From assembly GCA_000499405.2 (NCBI GenBank), contig HG738139.1, forward strand, positions 10,316,616 through 10,380,615: a stretch of 64,000 nt of DNA, in the 5' to 3' direction. Shown one piece after another: positions 48,202 through 59,618 of this stretch. Source of the stretch: Onchocerca volvulus. Taxonomy: Eukaryota > Nematoda > Chromadorea > Rhabditida > Onchocercidae. The notes under the pieces were generated by a model that searched no databases, was not told the DNA's origin, and was given only the letters and a program-made list of their open reading frames with translations. Positions within the stretch are counted from its first letter, which is position 1. The number at the start of each line of letters is the position of its first letter. A program made the position numbers and the translations under genes.

Positions 48202-50778
48202 TTAGTCATTATCTCGCGTTTGTGAAAGATGTTTTATGATATCAACCCAATTCCAGCCACGTTCCTGCAAGCATCATGAATGACTGCTTCAACTTAACTT
48301 GATCCTTTCATATGAACACAAAAATGTCTTAGATTTGCTTCACATTTGATTCGTTCACAAATTACAGTTTTTATTTTCGCAATGTTTCCTCATTTCTTCA
48401 TAAGATTTTTTTCCTCAAGACTCAGTCTATCTTTTGGTACTAGAGTACGGAGAAGTCCTTGATAAAAGAAGAAAATTTGGACAATCCAAAAAATAACTGA
48501 ATAAAAAATCAACCTTTTCACCAAACTTGCCAGCAACCGCATGATTCCACATTCGTCTCTTTTGAGCTTTAGTCATTTGCATTTTTTTAACTCCATCAGT
48601 GATTTCTTGAACTTCATCCTCTCTAGTTATCTCGCTACCATTATCATTCATTTCGCAATTACCAGTTTCATAAATTTCCACCTAAAGTTTTAAAAAAAAA
48701 GCTAGTGTAATAAAAAATTATTTGAAATTGACCGACTATGATCATATAATTTTTCTGCTTTCTCTTTCCAACTTCACAAGATATTTCCAGAATCAAAATG
48801 GAAATTATACGCCATGCAGGCTATTTATTTTTTAAGGGAAACAAGCATCATAAAATTCGAAAATGAACATTAAAAATTATTCTATAATACCTGATCTTTG
48901 ACTAAATCCTCGAAATTTTCCCGAATGTATTCAAAGAGTGTGAATGTTACAGCCATCCCTACATATCGCTTCGCTTCAGCTAACAGTCGGGCTTTGATAT
49001 CATTTTTTACCTGAAATCTAATGAACATAAAATGAAATTCGTCTCAAGATTTCTTGCTTCTTTTTCAATTATCCTAAAAAGTAAAAAATTAGCACAGATT
49101 GGCAATTAGTAATCATAAGCAAGAAAAAGAAAAAAAAATGCACAGCACAAACCTTCGACAAAATGTGTCGGTTATAGAAAAGATCCAATGAAATATCAGG
49201 AACTGTTTTGGGATATGTGTCCGGCCAGGAGATTTCCAGAATAAATGACTTGCAATCACCATCTTGACCAAATTTATACTAAATCTGCATCATCAAATTT
49301 TTTTTTTCTTTTTTCTTTTCATCATAATAATTCAGTAGAATTAAAAACCATAAATTTTGGTCCCTTAGATTGTTATAATTAAATTTCTCCTATTGGGGAA
49401 AAAAATAATAAAACTGGAAAAAAACCATAAATTCTAGTTCCTTAGAACATTATAATCGAATTTCTTTGCATTAGAAAAAAAAAGTAAATGGAACAGTTAA
49501 TCGCCTACATCGTTGACATGAATGAATCACAATCATCATTAAAATAAATTACAGCCATTATTAAAATTTTAATGCAATAAAACTGAAAAGAAGATGATAA
49601 AAAACTGATGGAAACATTTTATACTCCCATTCGAATTAAACGAATTATTAGAGAGAGTATGAATTCAATTGAAGAAGAGACGAGAGCAAAACGAAAAAAG
49701 TTTTTGTGAAATATCATTTTTCCTTGAAAACAAGATCTAACCCGGAAAAAAATCTTAGCGGTATTTGCAAGATACATCTTTAATCTATTCTAAAAACAAG
49801 ATCAAATTAAGATAATTAAATGGATATAATTAATATTTCCGTTGACACACATAAAGAACGTACTGAATTGTAAGACGACAATAAATATTCACAATCAAAT
49901 ACAAATAAATAACATTACTAGCAATATAAATAGAGGTCACAACATAAATCAAGCCGAAATTAGGAGGTTGATAGAATATACAATGTTCAAAGAAAAAACG
50001 ACATGATTGCATTTAAATAAATGCGGTTTTTTTTTTTTTCGTGAAAAATAAACCCCAATCTTTTTAGGACAATAAAGAATTTAAAATCCAGTACTATTTT
50101 TAGAAAACTTCAATGTCAAGGAAAAGAAATTTTTTTTTTCTTTTCAAACATCTTTCCTTTTTCAGAATAACACAAAAGAAAAAAATATTTTTAATGTCAA
50201 CAATTTTTTCGAAAAGACAAAAAAAAAGAAACTCAGTAAAAGAATCCTAATTATTGGTACAGATGTTCTAAATGAATTCCGGTTATGAAGAGTTTCATTA
50301 TATTGAAAAAAAAAAAAGAAAAAAAAAAAAAACTAGCGTCCCAATGACAGCATGAATGATAGCATTCAATCAAAAACTCGATAGAATTCATCGGAACGAA
50401 TCATATCATTACACAAATTATTCATCAAATAACTATGATCGAAAAAGCGTCATCATTTTAAGACTAAAAAAATACCTTTTTCGTATCTATAAGAATTGTG
50501 ATATTCATGAAAAGGAAAAAAAAAAAAAAGAGAATAAAATCTATGAGCATATTTAAATGAATGCCTAAAATATAAAAATGAATAACTAAATCCAAATAAA
50601 ATAAACAAACAGTTAAAGTAAATAAATAAGCAAAGAATAATTCTAAAATATACTGATATGAAAAAAGATAAAAACAAACCTGGAATTTGTTATCACTGAT
50701 TACAACGAAACGCTGGTCACCATCAAAGATTGACTGCAATACTTCTGATTCGGTCTTTTGTTCCTCTATCGCATTCAT
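48202..50778 (-). CDS. rwdd4: RWD domain-containing protein 4 homologue
   Basis: Five exons on the minus strand: 50778-50680, 49278-49153, 49010-48891, 48681-48514, 48264-48202; 191 residues (human RWDD4 188). Residues 1-115 form an RWD domain (EVLQSIFDGDQRF, SFILEISWPDTYPKTVPDIS, FTLFEYIRENFEDL). An acidic linker follows, then the family-specific tail KAQKRRMWNHAV and ERGWNWVDIIKHL. RWD domains resemble the ubiquitin-conjugating fold and bind partner proteins; no enzymatic function is expected. A two-codon upstream ORF (ATG TAT TAA) ends one base before the start ATG and could damp translation. Confidence 0.94.
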
Positions 50779-51658
50779 TTAATACATTTTAACTATAATT
50801 CATTTGAAAAAGTCATATTATGATTTAATAAATACATGAAATAATTAAGAACAATCATTCTTTTATAATTATAATTCCTTATTATACAATAATTTATGCA
50901 ATTATTGTATAATAAAGAATTACGATTATAAAAGCATAATAATGAAGAATTATAATCTTGTATAATAAAGAATTATAATCTTTATATAATTCTTTATCAT
51001 ACAATAATAACTGAGAACCATGAAATTTTTCGATGAATATAAACTAATTGCAAACTAACAACAATTTCGAAAAGCACAAAAATGAAAAAAAAAGATAGAA
51101 AACTGAAATCTATCCTTCACTTTTTATATTGAAGAAATTTATACAGCAAAGATCATGATAATATTATAAAAAACGGCATGAAATATAAGATTTACATAAA
51201 ATAATCGAACTAATGACTGGACAAAAATTAAATCTATAATGTTATAATGGTAAAAAGCAAAAATAGCAAAACATATGCGAATAAATTACACTACATCCCA
51301 ATAAAGTCAAATATCCTCAGAGCGAAAAGTACATCAGAAATAAAAACTCGATTCAAGTGTAATGGATATTAATATTTCACAAAGCCTATACGGCCCTTGG
51401 TGTGAAATCTTGAACATGCAATTACACCATTTTGCTATTTTTATTGAATTTAATTGGTTATTCTGATTGTTCATGTCTAATTTTCGGTCTGGTCTGTGTT
51501 GCGTGGTTGCAGTCCTATGTTTATATTTTGCTCAATTCTACAAATCCATTAACTTCAATCAATGTTCTAAACTTCATCTATTATTATCATCTCATTCGAT
51601 GGTTTAATTTAACATTTTATGCTTAATATAATTTAAATTTTTACTGTTTTCAGCATAA
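50779..51658. promoter_or_regulatory. Divergent intergenic region, rwdd4 / cox-6A
   Basis: 880 bp between two genes transcribed away from each other, so both promoters should be here. It contains the hairpin-forming repeat at 50860-50934 and a further set of TATAATTCTTTAT/ATAAAGAATTATA inverted units to 51010. No recognisable core promoter element was found. Confidence 0.5.
50860..50934. repeat. 34-nt-arm hairpin
   Basis: 50860-50893 and 50901-50934 are reverse complements with three mismatches and a 7-base loop. The innermost 15 bases (50879-50893) pair perfectly. The same ATAATAAAGAATTATAATC-type unit recurs twice just downstream, making a small cluster of AT-rich inverted repeats. Confidence 0.85.
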
Positions 51659-52431
51659 ATGTCACCACTTTTATATCGGTTGCTCTCCGTTACACGTTCA
51701 CAATTAGCTCGTGCACGATTGAGTCCAATTACAGAAGCTCGAACGTTTAGCACAAGTCACGTGCAACATGCCCAACCTACAACACGTTAGTCGTCATTGT
51801 CATTATTTTTGCTATTTCTAAACTTTGTTTGGAGTAATTTCGAATTTTTCCGAAGGAAATTGTAAAGTGATTTCAAACACTTAAATGTAACTTATATTTC
51901 ATATTCTACCCATTTGTTTGCCAAATATGGCTGTTTTCAGTTCTAAGATACTTATTAACGATGCTAAAGTCAAAAAAGAATAGTTTTAGTAAAGTGCAGT
52001 AAAAGATTATGTTGCAGACTATGACGAAGAAGCGGATGATCGCGATCGTTTCAAGTACGACAAATATTACAATGCTGTAGTTATGTTTGGTTCGCCGGTG
52101 GTACTTGCAATTCTTTTTTATGTAACTTATTTAGGACATGAGATGGAGCAGCATTTCGATCAAGATAAATATATCCACTATCCATACCTAACTGTTCGCA
52201 ATAAAGTCAGTTAAATTTTTAATTGAATGCCATGTTGTCCTTTGCTTTTCTAAAAACTTTTTATTGCGTACTACTCGATTTTTCACTAGTACTTAAGATT
52301 AGCTAATTAAATATTTTCTATATTTTTAGCCATTACCATGGGGTGATGGTAATCATGCTCTGTTCCACAATCCTGAGAAGAATTACGTGCCAGGTGTTGG
52401 TTTCGAGAAAAAGCAGGGAAAACACCATTGA
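51659..52431 (+). CDS. cox-6A: Cytochrome c oxidase subunit 6A, mitochondrial
   Basis: Three exons: 51659-51785, 52018-52205, 52330-52431; 138 residues. Residues 1-40 are an Arg/Ser-rich, acid-poor mitochondrial presequence ([15 protein letters not shown]). One membrane helix spans about 62-83 ([20 protein letters not shown]). The C-terminus has the COX6A signature [21 protein letters not shown] followed by HNP. Subunit VIa sits in complex IV of the inner membrane and modulates activity and dimerisation. The first intron acceptor (GTTGCAG at 52017) could alternatively be the AAAG at 52004, adding a few residues. A TGTTTTCAG acceptor five bases before the ATG suggests trans-splicing. Confidence 0.96.
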
Positions 52432-54230
52432 TTTTGTCGGTTATTTGAAAATGTACTTTATGTATTTATTTCATATTCTCTGATTGGCTGATCGATTTGC
52501 TAATGTATTTTCTAAAATATTCACAATTTTCTCACTGACAATTACTGCACAAAATGTATTGATTTTGTTGTACTGCTTTTGAAAATTTGATGTCGTTTGA
52601 AAGGAATCGGTTTGGACACCAAGCCCGCTGAGTAGATTACATAAGGCAAAGAAAAAAAAGAGATTCCAAATCTGGCGAACTTTTCCAATTTTTTTTCCTA
52701 ATGCATTTTAGATTTTATGGTTTTTGTAGAAGGATATAAACTTGAAATGAATGCAAAAATCATTTTTAACGGCATATTTTCCTGATGAACGCAAGCATTA
52801 TTTTGAACAGTCACTCTTCCTCAATAATTCTGCTACCTTTTAATTTCTCAGTAGAAGTGTTTATTTGCTTATTCATTTAGTTTTCGTTTATAGTTTGCGT
52901 AATGTATAGCGACTTTTTCAGTTTTTCAATTTTTTTGTAAAGGAACTTCTTAGTGAAGATTTCTCAGATTTCATCAAGAAGGATTTCATTTTATGTGATA
53001 AATGTGAATTGAACAAATCTATTGCTCTACACATTAGGTTGGATTTGCGACGAACCACTGATTTTAGAATTATCCAACGCAAAAGTTTTTAGGAGTGATG
53101 CAACTATATGTTAGGAGCCATTATGCATTCATCATCTAGAAGTGACATGCGGTATTGTCCATTCAGTAGTGAGATTTTTATCAGTTGTGTATGTGGGAAT
53201 CCAAGATTTTTTTGTTTGAGTAACAACATTCCCGGTTGTATGATATACTTCAACTTTCGGCTTTTTGCAACATATAGTTTGCTTAGCAAAAATTTTCAAA
53301 CTTACAGTTAATATTATGGAAAACAATGGATATAAAAATCAAAAGCTTAGCAATTGTTGTGGAAGGTTTGAAATTTGATTTGAGTTGTGGAATGAATAGA
53401 TTTATATTAATTCCTTTATTCAGAATAGTAATAATCAGTTGATACGTAGTTAACAGTACAATAAATATCAGATGAATGGAAAGAAATTTGTAGATAAGTG
53501 AAGTAAATTATGTGGTGTTGATTGGATTTGGAGAAGAATATCGGGAGCTCGGACAATAGCAAGAAAACTTTAGATCGCCTGGTCAGTACCAAAACAATTT
53601 AAAACAATGAATGATGAAAAAATGGTTTTGGTATTTAAACTCTACTGGGATATATTGAATGTTAAGGATTGGCGGTATTGGAATAAAAGACAACTGATGT
53701 TGAGATAATTTTGAGAAAAAAATTGTTCATAGAGGAAAGGATATTACAACAGTTTGATTGGATTTAAAGATAATAACAGTTTACAAGCACATCTATAACC
53801 TTACAACTATGAGCAGAAGTATTTTTATGTGGTTGTAGATGAGTATGGAAAGGGCAGATTTGTATTTTGACCCCTGTTTGCCCCCCTTTTAAAGAAGGAA
53901 CTGTAAACAGAAATGTTTTGAGCGTGGACAAGAACAAAGAGAGATAATTTTACAGAGGAAGAATCAATAAAAAGAAAATTTCATAATTCTTTAACCATTT
54001 GATTATGTATTTTCCATATTAGATAATTTCGGTTTTCCCGACAGCAATTTACTTTCACCTTTTATTGTCCTAATTTATCAAATATTTTGCAAAAAAACTT
54101 GGGGAAGATGTAAAGTATAACTGGAATGGATTAACAGCGATAGTTTCCCATTTACAAATCCAAACGCTGTGTTATCACTTTAATAAATTTAACAAGTCTT
54201 CGTCAAGTAATTATTTAAATATTGATGCAA
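52432..54230. other. Spacer after cox-6A
   Basis: 1.8 kb with the cox-6A 3' UTR. Frames of 60-67 codons overlap on both strands at 53104-53326, but none has splice partners or a recognisable family. Nothing else is seen. Confidence 0.5.
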
Positions 54231-54571
54231 TCACATCAAATAATACGAACACATATGATGCCGAGGAATAATGTGTGATATTATCATTGTCATATTTACT
54301 CCTTGTAACACGGGAATGATTGTTTGATGCGATAAATGAAAGCATTCTTCAGTATTTTCTCCTGTAATACATTAATTCGTAAAGTCGTGTAGTTTTAGCT
54401 TTGGAAATAATATTCATTTATCAAACAAACACTTTTATTTGGCCAGTTTCTCTGTTTATTTGGGCAGTTTCTCTGCTCATTTATTTTTAACATACCTGAA
54501 TTTTTACTAAAACCTGGTGGGTGAACGGCAGCATTGAAGTATTTCTTATGTTTCTCTTTATCTTTATCCAT
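54231..54571 (-). CDS. Possible small two-exon gene of unknown function
   Basis: Minus-strand exon 54571-54496 (ATG, MDKDKEKHKKYFNAAVHPPG...) joins in phase, through TCAG|GTATGT and TATTACAG, to exon 54361-54231, giving 68 residues. The start is highly charged and the rest is polar with a His/Met-rich end. An alternative donor (GGA|GTAAAT) inside exon 2 could lead to further exons that I did not find. I recognise no family. The agreeing phase and the protein-like first exon are the only support. Confidence 0.3.
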
Positions 54572-55944
54572 TTTTTGATTGCTTTAAAGGCTAATCAAAA
54601 AGTCAAGATCAAGTCTATGTTAACTGAATTTTTAAGTTTTGCATTTAATATATAGATATCGATTTTAACGATCTGCTCATCACGTCTATTATTTTTGCAC
54701 TATTCTTCCATTTAATTCATTACTGCTCATCTTACCAAGATAGACATTACAGTCAATTAAATTGACACTGAATACATTCTGAAGTAGTGCTAAATAGTAA
54801 TTTTTAAAAACATTCACACATTTAGCTTTTTTACAGCTTTTTCAAGAGTCTCTGGATTAGTAAGGGATGTATCGGTTGCTCAAATTGTTAGTGCAACTTC
54901 TTTTACAGCTATGTTTTTTCTTCGTTTCGTTTTGCCCATCTATTTCGAGCATTTTTTGAGCATTTCCAACCTTTTTTGTACCATTATATTCAACAGAATC
55001 ATGTGATAATAAAAAGGCATTTGATTTTGCAAGTAGTATAATACTTCTTACGTTTATTATCTTGGTAATTTTACAGTATTTACAATTTATTGAGATATGA
55101 AATTCATAAATACCGAGGAGAAGTGAATGAAACATTTGAAATGATAAACTTACTAAGGCATTTCGATATATTTTTTAGGGGAAAAAAAACAACGAATTCC
55201 TCTTCTAATGTTATCTTCTTATACGATTAGCTTTTTTCATAATATGCTAAATGTTCAGGCCTAACCGATAGGTATAGATAGTATAGCGTATAAATGCAAG
55301 TTTCAAATCGCTCTTTTCCATTCCATTTCCATCATCTATAACAGTGATAAGATTACTGTTATCAAGATTGTCGGTCTTTTTGAACTTCCTGTCCTACGTC
55401 TTGTCACATAGCTTTTGCATCATTTCATTATCTCTTTAGTAGATAACAAACCATTTTTTTTGCTTAAAGCATTAATAATATTCCGGTGAAATTATTTTTC
55501 ATTTCCCTTATGGTTTTTCCTTAATACATTTTTTGAAACAACAAAATTGTGCGCAATTATTCCTAAAAATCAGAATGATTCGACAATTCGAATGATTCAG
55601 TTTATTTCATTTCATGAAATAAAATAATAGATAATAATTTATTTTATATTAAATATCTTTTTCGAGATTTCCTGCTTCTCTTTTGAAAAAGCAATAAATT
55701 AACAACAATCTGTTTATTGGGTTTCATGAATTTCATCAATGACACAAACGATTTGTCCATAAATGTTCAACTAAATTTTTAAATATTGTTATTATCATTA
55801 TTGATTTCAAGTATCTATTCATGAATCGATCAGTATGCTTTCATATAAACGCATTACTAAGCATTTAACAGTTATGAAAAAAAGAAGAAAAAAGAAAAAA
55901 TTCGACACAAAATCGAATGTTTTCAAGAGCAGACAGAGTTCTCG
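54572..55944. other. Spacer, no supported gene
   Basis: AT-rich. A 92-codon frame on the minus strand (54857-55135) ends KKKHSCKRSCTNNLSNRYIPY-like but has no partner exon or family. Nothing else is seen. Confidence 0.5.
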
Positions 55945-57319
55945 ATGCTAAAACTATATATCGCTTATTTGACGTTCGCCTTCAAACTGATATTCAACAT
56001 TTATTGTTCATTTGTTTAGCAAATTACCGCTTATAAATTTAGGTTAAAAACTAAAATAAAAAGGAATATTGAATATATTTTGTTATATGGTATGATATGT
56101 CTAACGAAATTTACCTATTGAAAATGTATATATACAAATTTCTACCAAAGTTCGACTACAATTTTTTGTCAAATCAAAAACATTCATTGAATCATCATTT
56201 ATTTATAAATCTTACAAAAGTCTATTTCGGTCATTTAGAAAAATAATGGAAGAAAAATAAAATAAGAGTACATTCAGAATGTCTGATAAACTTCAATTAA
56301 AAAAAAAAAAAATTGACTAAAAATTTCCAAATGTTATTTTATTTAAGTTTAATGTCAAATAATTTTTCAAATGTTATGAAAATGAAATAACATTATTTCC
56401 AAATGTTATATCATTTACAAATGCTATATTATTAAATTAATAATAATATAATTTTTAATTTTATGTTTTTATCAATTTTCAAATGTTATATTATTTTCAA
56501 GTATTTTATTATTTCTAAATGTTATGTTATTTAAAATAATAATAATATAACATTTAATGTTATAGCCAGATAAGATCTGAAAATTAATATAGTATTTGAA
56601 TATCAATAAAAAATTAATTTCCAGCTGTTACATGATTTTCAAATGACATGTTTTTAAATTAAGAATAACATAACATTTAATGTTTAATATTGTGTTATAT
56701 TTTCAAATTTTTTAAAAATAATAAAGTATTTGAAAATAATATAACATTTGAGAATTATAATAACGTAATATTTAATGTTAAGTTATTATATTAAATGTTA
56801 GTTTTTAAATGTCATGTTATTCAAGTGTTGTTGCATTCTTCCAATTCAAATATAAATTTTAACTTTCAAAGCACACTAATAGAAGAGCGGAAGAATGGTT
56901 TGATGGCTAGCAGCGAATTCTGATGTATCGTACTATCGAAAGAAGAGCAGTAATGAATAATCGGGTAATATCACTTTGACAGAAATAGATTGTTCAGAAA
57001 GAATTTCAGAATTTCTTCAATGTTTGGGTCTGATGCAGAGGATGAATAAATATTGAAAATTTGAGGCATTTTGTCTTCTTAATTTAGCAAGGAATAACTA
57101 TTTGAGTGCTTTTCAAGCTATGCATTGTAAAAATTTTTCTCTAAATTCAGCTTAAAGTTTAATTTTCAGTTTTAAAAACTCTGATGTTAATATTGCATAT
57201 TTCGGTTATGTATTGCAAGTTTATTCTTCCATTTTACATGCTTTTGTGATAGCAAATGCGATGCACTTGAAGAGTTATTGACCACAGATATCTGCAAAGT
57301 AGGGTGTCACAAAGAATGA
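55945..57319 (+). CDS. Possible small secreted cysteine-containing protein
   Basis: A signal-peptide-like start (MLKLYIAYLTFAFKLIF, 55945 on) follows a CAAGAGCAG acceptor. About 1 kb downstream, four short exons fit in phase: 56983-57027 (DCSERISEFLQCL), 57088-57126 (RNNYLSAFQAMH), 57170-57218, and 57253-57319 (KCDALEELLTTDICKVGCHKE, stop). The cysteines in the last exons suggest an extracellular domain, loosely like small nematode secreted Cys domains. The link between the first exon and the rest is not resolved and would cross the AT-rich repeat at 56327-56830. They may be two separate things or chance. Confidence 0.3.
56327..56830. repeat. Degenerate AT-rich repeat built on CAAATGTTAT
   Basis: The motif TTTCAAATGTTATATTATT and its reverse complement AATAATATAACATTTAATG recur more than ten times in both orientations with variable spacing. 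It resembles a decayed minisatellite with inverted units rather than a clean tandem array. Confidence 0.75.
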
Positions 57320-57463
57320 AATTGTATAACATGCAAGCACGAGAAATAAAAAAAAAGTAGACAACAAAGATGTGCATTTGCAAAGTTTTTAATTACTACC
57401 ATAGAATGTATCAACTACATCTGATTAAGATCCATTTAAATTTAAATGAATTTCAGCTGGATT

Positions 57464-57652
57464 TCATCGATTGCAGATAGTGATCAACCGTGTGATAATG
57501 ATCGCAAGAAAAATGTAAATTGCGGTGGTAAAAACTGCGAACCGATGAGAGTGCCGAACATACGGAAATCCATCAAGTCGTCGCAACCACACCAATGAAT
57601 TGTCCGCTTTGTCGAACATGTCAACCGTCTTAAAAATTCTAAATTTAACCAT
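57464..57652 (-). CDS. Possible 62-residue single-pass membrane protein
   Basis: Minus-strand frame from ATG 57652 to a stop at 57464. An acceptor-like TTTTATTATAG ends two bases before the ATG. The N-terminal half is basic and polar (DNSLVWLRRLDGFPYVRHSH) and is followed by a strong membrane helix (AVFTTAIYIFLAIIITRLI). The same frame stays open upstream into the inverted-repeat arm (to 57823), so the true start could be further upstream. A diverged counterpart begins at 63960 on the plus strand in exact mirror register. I do not recognise the family. Confidence 0.4.
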   Translation of the reverse strand: MVKFRIFKTVDMFDKADNSLVWLRRLDGFPYVRHSHRFAVFTTAIYIFLAIIITRLITICNR

Positions 57653-57674
57653 AACTATAATAAAAGACAATTTT

Positions 57675-58603
57675 TCTTTTTTACATTGCTCAATAAAGCG
57701 ATTTGATAATTTTCTTGCAAACATACGTGAAAGAAGCTTTAATGTTTGTGAAAACTTTGATTGCTTTAATTTCAATTCAATTATGAGAAACGATTCGATA
57801 TGTTTTGGAAATTTTGAAGCCACCGAAAATAATTATTGTTCAGTAATGAATTGCTAGCTAGCATGTCGAAAGAAATATTTAAATACATAATATTGATTTT
57901 TGGAATTTCTCTAAATTTTCAATCAATCCCAGAAGTGACACAAAAATGCCATCAAAGAAAGCTATCATTTGTGATAGCAATGAATATTCTCGCAAATTGC
58001 CTAATTCCTATCACACAATTTCTTACAGAATTCATTTCAATTTCTTTATATCTAATAGCTTTCATGAAAAAAGTGGAAAGACAAAATTCATTAAGCCATT
58101 TCGATCTTAGCTTATTTCACCCCAAAAACTGCCTGCAATCACATACACTTCTTCGTTGTATGCCAATAATGATAATACCTAACTTGACTTCTTTTAATTC
58201 CAATATTTACATTATTTACTATTTCCGAGATTTAATACTACGAGATTTCCTGACCGCTTATCAGCTCGAGGATTTTAGTAAGACATAATCCTTATCATCA
58301 ATTAACCAAATTCCAATTCCTTTGCATCTGAATTGTAACATATCGAATCATTTGCTTTCTTCTGCGTCCAGTTTTTCTTGAATTTCAAGTCTTTTTGAAA
58401 TACCAAGAAATGGAAACAAAAATATAAGTGTCCTTCGCTCTCGGGCAAAAGTCACCATTTACAGTTCACACTCTTTTTCTCAAAAATAAATTCTAAAATA
58501 ATTTTTCAAATGATATTAACGACAAGTTATGCAAAGAAAAAACATTTGTTTTATTGCCAAATTAAGCGAAAGTTCAATCGAACTTATGGCTATTAACATA
58601 AAT
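57675..58603. repeat. Left arm of 929-bp inverted repeat
   Basis: The reverse complement of this segment occurs at 63009-63937. Mirror coordinates sum to 121612 at every place checked (57676/63936, 58288/63324, 58603/63009), so there are no indels, and I saw no mismatch. The outer limit is a C/T difference next to TTTTTTACATTG. The inner limit is after GGCTATTAACATAAAT. Confidence 0.95.
57863..58288 (+). CDS. ORF in left repeat arm, signal-peptide-like start
   Basis: Uninterrupted 141-codon frame, ATG at 57863 and TAA at 58286-58288. The frame is open for nine more codons upstream. It begins MSKEIFKYIILIFGISLNF, a good signal peptide or membrane anchor, and has further hydrophobic stretches (FVIAMNILANCLIPITQFL; FISISLYLIAF) and four cysteines. 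In DNA this AT-rich a frame of 150 codons is unlikely by chance, but no family is recognised and no intron or poly(A) signal is obvious. An identical copy lies at 63324-63749 on the other strand. The gene points inward, toward mrpl-39. Confidence 0.4.
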   Translation: MSKEIFKYIILIFGISLNFQSIPEVTQKCHQRKLSFVIAMNILANCLIPITQFLTEFISISLYLIAFMKKVERQNSLSHFDLSLFHPKNCLQSHTLLRCMPIMIIPNLTSFNSNIYIIYYFRDLILRDFLTAYQLEDFSKT

Positions 58604-58957
58604 CCAATCAATGGAGAGAGATAGGTAGCATTAACTGTGTGATGTTTACAGCATTCTTGTAAAAATTCAAGTTGTTCATTTTGTCTAAAACTAAAGAAAT
58701 TGATTGAAAATTCCAATAATTTTCATTCATATCATCAGAAAATGATGCTTCCTTCTTTCTGAGTATTACAGTTTGAAAACGGGAATCAGATATTCTATTT
58801 TTATTCCACTACCGTACTATTAGTAACATCTAAATGTATGATTTTTCTGATGTACAATACAAAATCTTCATAAATATTTTTAGGATGAGAAGATTGATAA
58901 GAAATAAGCGAACAAAGAAGGAATGTAGCTGACGTAATAAGTATATATATATCTTTT

Positions 58958-59224
58958 TCATTTCTGTTTATCATCTTTACTGGCATTTGGTACATTTACG
59001 TACGTGAGACGTGCAGTGCTTCGTAATCCATTCAAATCAAAATAACCGACTAATGCTATATCTACGTACGTGAGACGTGCAATGTTCTGTAATCCATTCA
59101 AATCAAAATAACCAGCTAATAGGAGATGAAGTACATCTTGTCCAATCCACTCACAGATTTGATATTTCAACCGGAAGCAAAATAATGTAGGGCCGATGCC
59201 TGCAATTACCCATAGCTCATTCAC
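58958..59224 (-). other. Open frame with a duplicated 22-residue unit
   Basis: A minus-strand frame of 88 codons with a 22-residue unit occurring twice: GYFDLNGLQNIARLTYVDIA then GYFDLNGLRSTARLTYVNVP. At DNA level this is a 66-bp tandem duplication with few differences. The period and the L-x-x-L spacing recall leucine-rich repeats, but that is only resemblance. An internal ATTGCAG acceptor lies near 59200, and possible donors lie inside the CGTACGTA steps. Confidence 0.3.
58997..59120. repeat. 66-bp tandem duplication
   Basis: TACGTACGTGAGACGTGCA starts at 58997 and again at 59063. The two units run on through TAATCCATTCAAATCAAAAT with only about six to eight differences. The period is a multiple of three. 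Confidence 0.9.
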
Positions 59225-59618
59225 GTGTATTTTCGCATATCTATTTCCACTGTCGTCACGTTTAACGCATATTATCGTTTGTTATTAATGATAAGGCATG
59301 TTTTACGTCACGTGAACAGGAAAGTTTTTAAGTTGAAGCTCTAAAGATGTACTTAATTAGTCTGGGGATCCTTGTAATTAATTTCGTCAAATAATTCAAA
59401 CTGACAGATTAGAGATCGAACTATTGGATTATTTTGAATTGGTATCCAATTATTTATTGCGAAAAGAATTTTTTTGCGTTATTTCTTCATGAAATTTGAG
59501 ATGTATTTTTATTTTCATATCTATTGTTAAGGTAAATCTATCCCCTTCATTATATTTATTATTGAGAGGAGATATGGCTGATCAGTGATACGATTATTCA
59601 AGTTGATAAATTTGAATT

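Larger units (their letters stand above)
58289..59618. other. Region between left-arm ORF and mrpl-39
   Basis: It holds the rest of the left repeat arm, minus-strand open stretches at 58716-58516 (EFLQECCKHHTVNATYLSPL then a hydrophobic segment) and 59224-58958, the 66-bp tandem duplication, and an AT microsatellite at 58941-58951. These could be exons of an unrecognised minus-strand gene, but I could not build a consistent model. Confidence 0.45.

Noticed and set aside
53104..53326. Three overlapping frames of 61-67 codons on both strands
   Set aside because: No family resemblance, no splice partners, and mutually overlapping; most likely chance.
54857..55135. 92-codon minus-strand frame upstream of the 54231-54571 candidate
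   Set aside because: It has no in-phase splice to that candidate and no recognised domain.
57600..57857. 85-codon plus-strand frame antisense to the 57464-57652 frame, with a counterpart at 63755-63994 on the minus strand
   Set aside because: It overlaps the opposite-strand frame that has a membrane helix and acceptor-linked ATG, and its shared part is simply the repeat arm; the less supported of the two frames was dropped.
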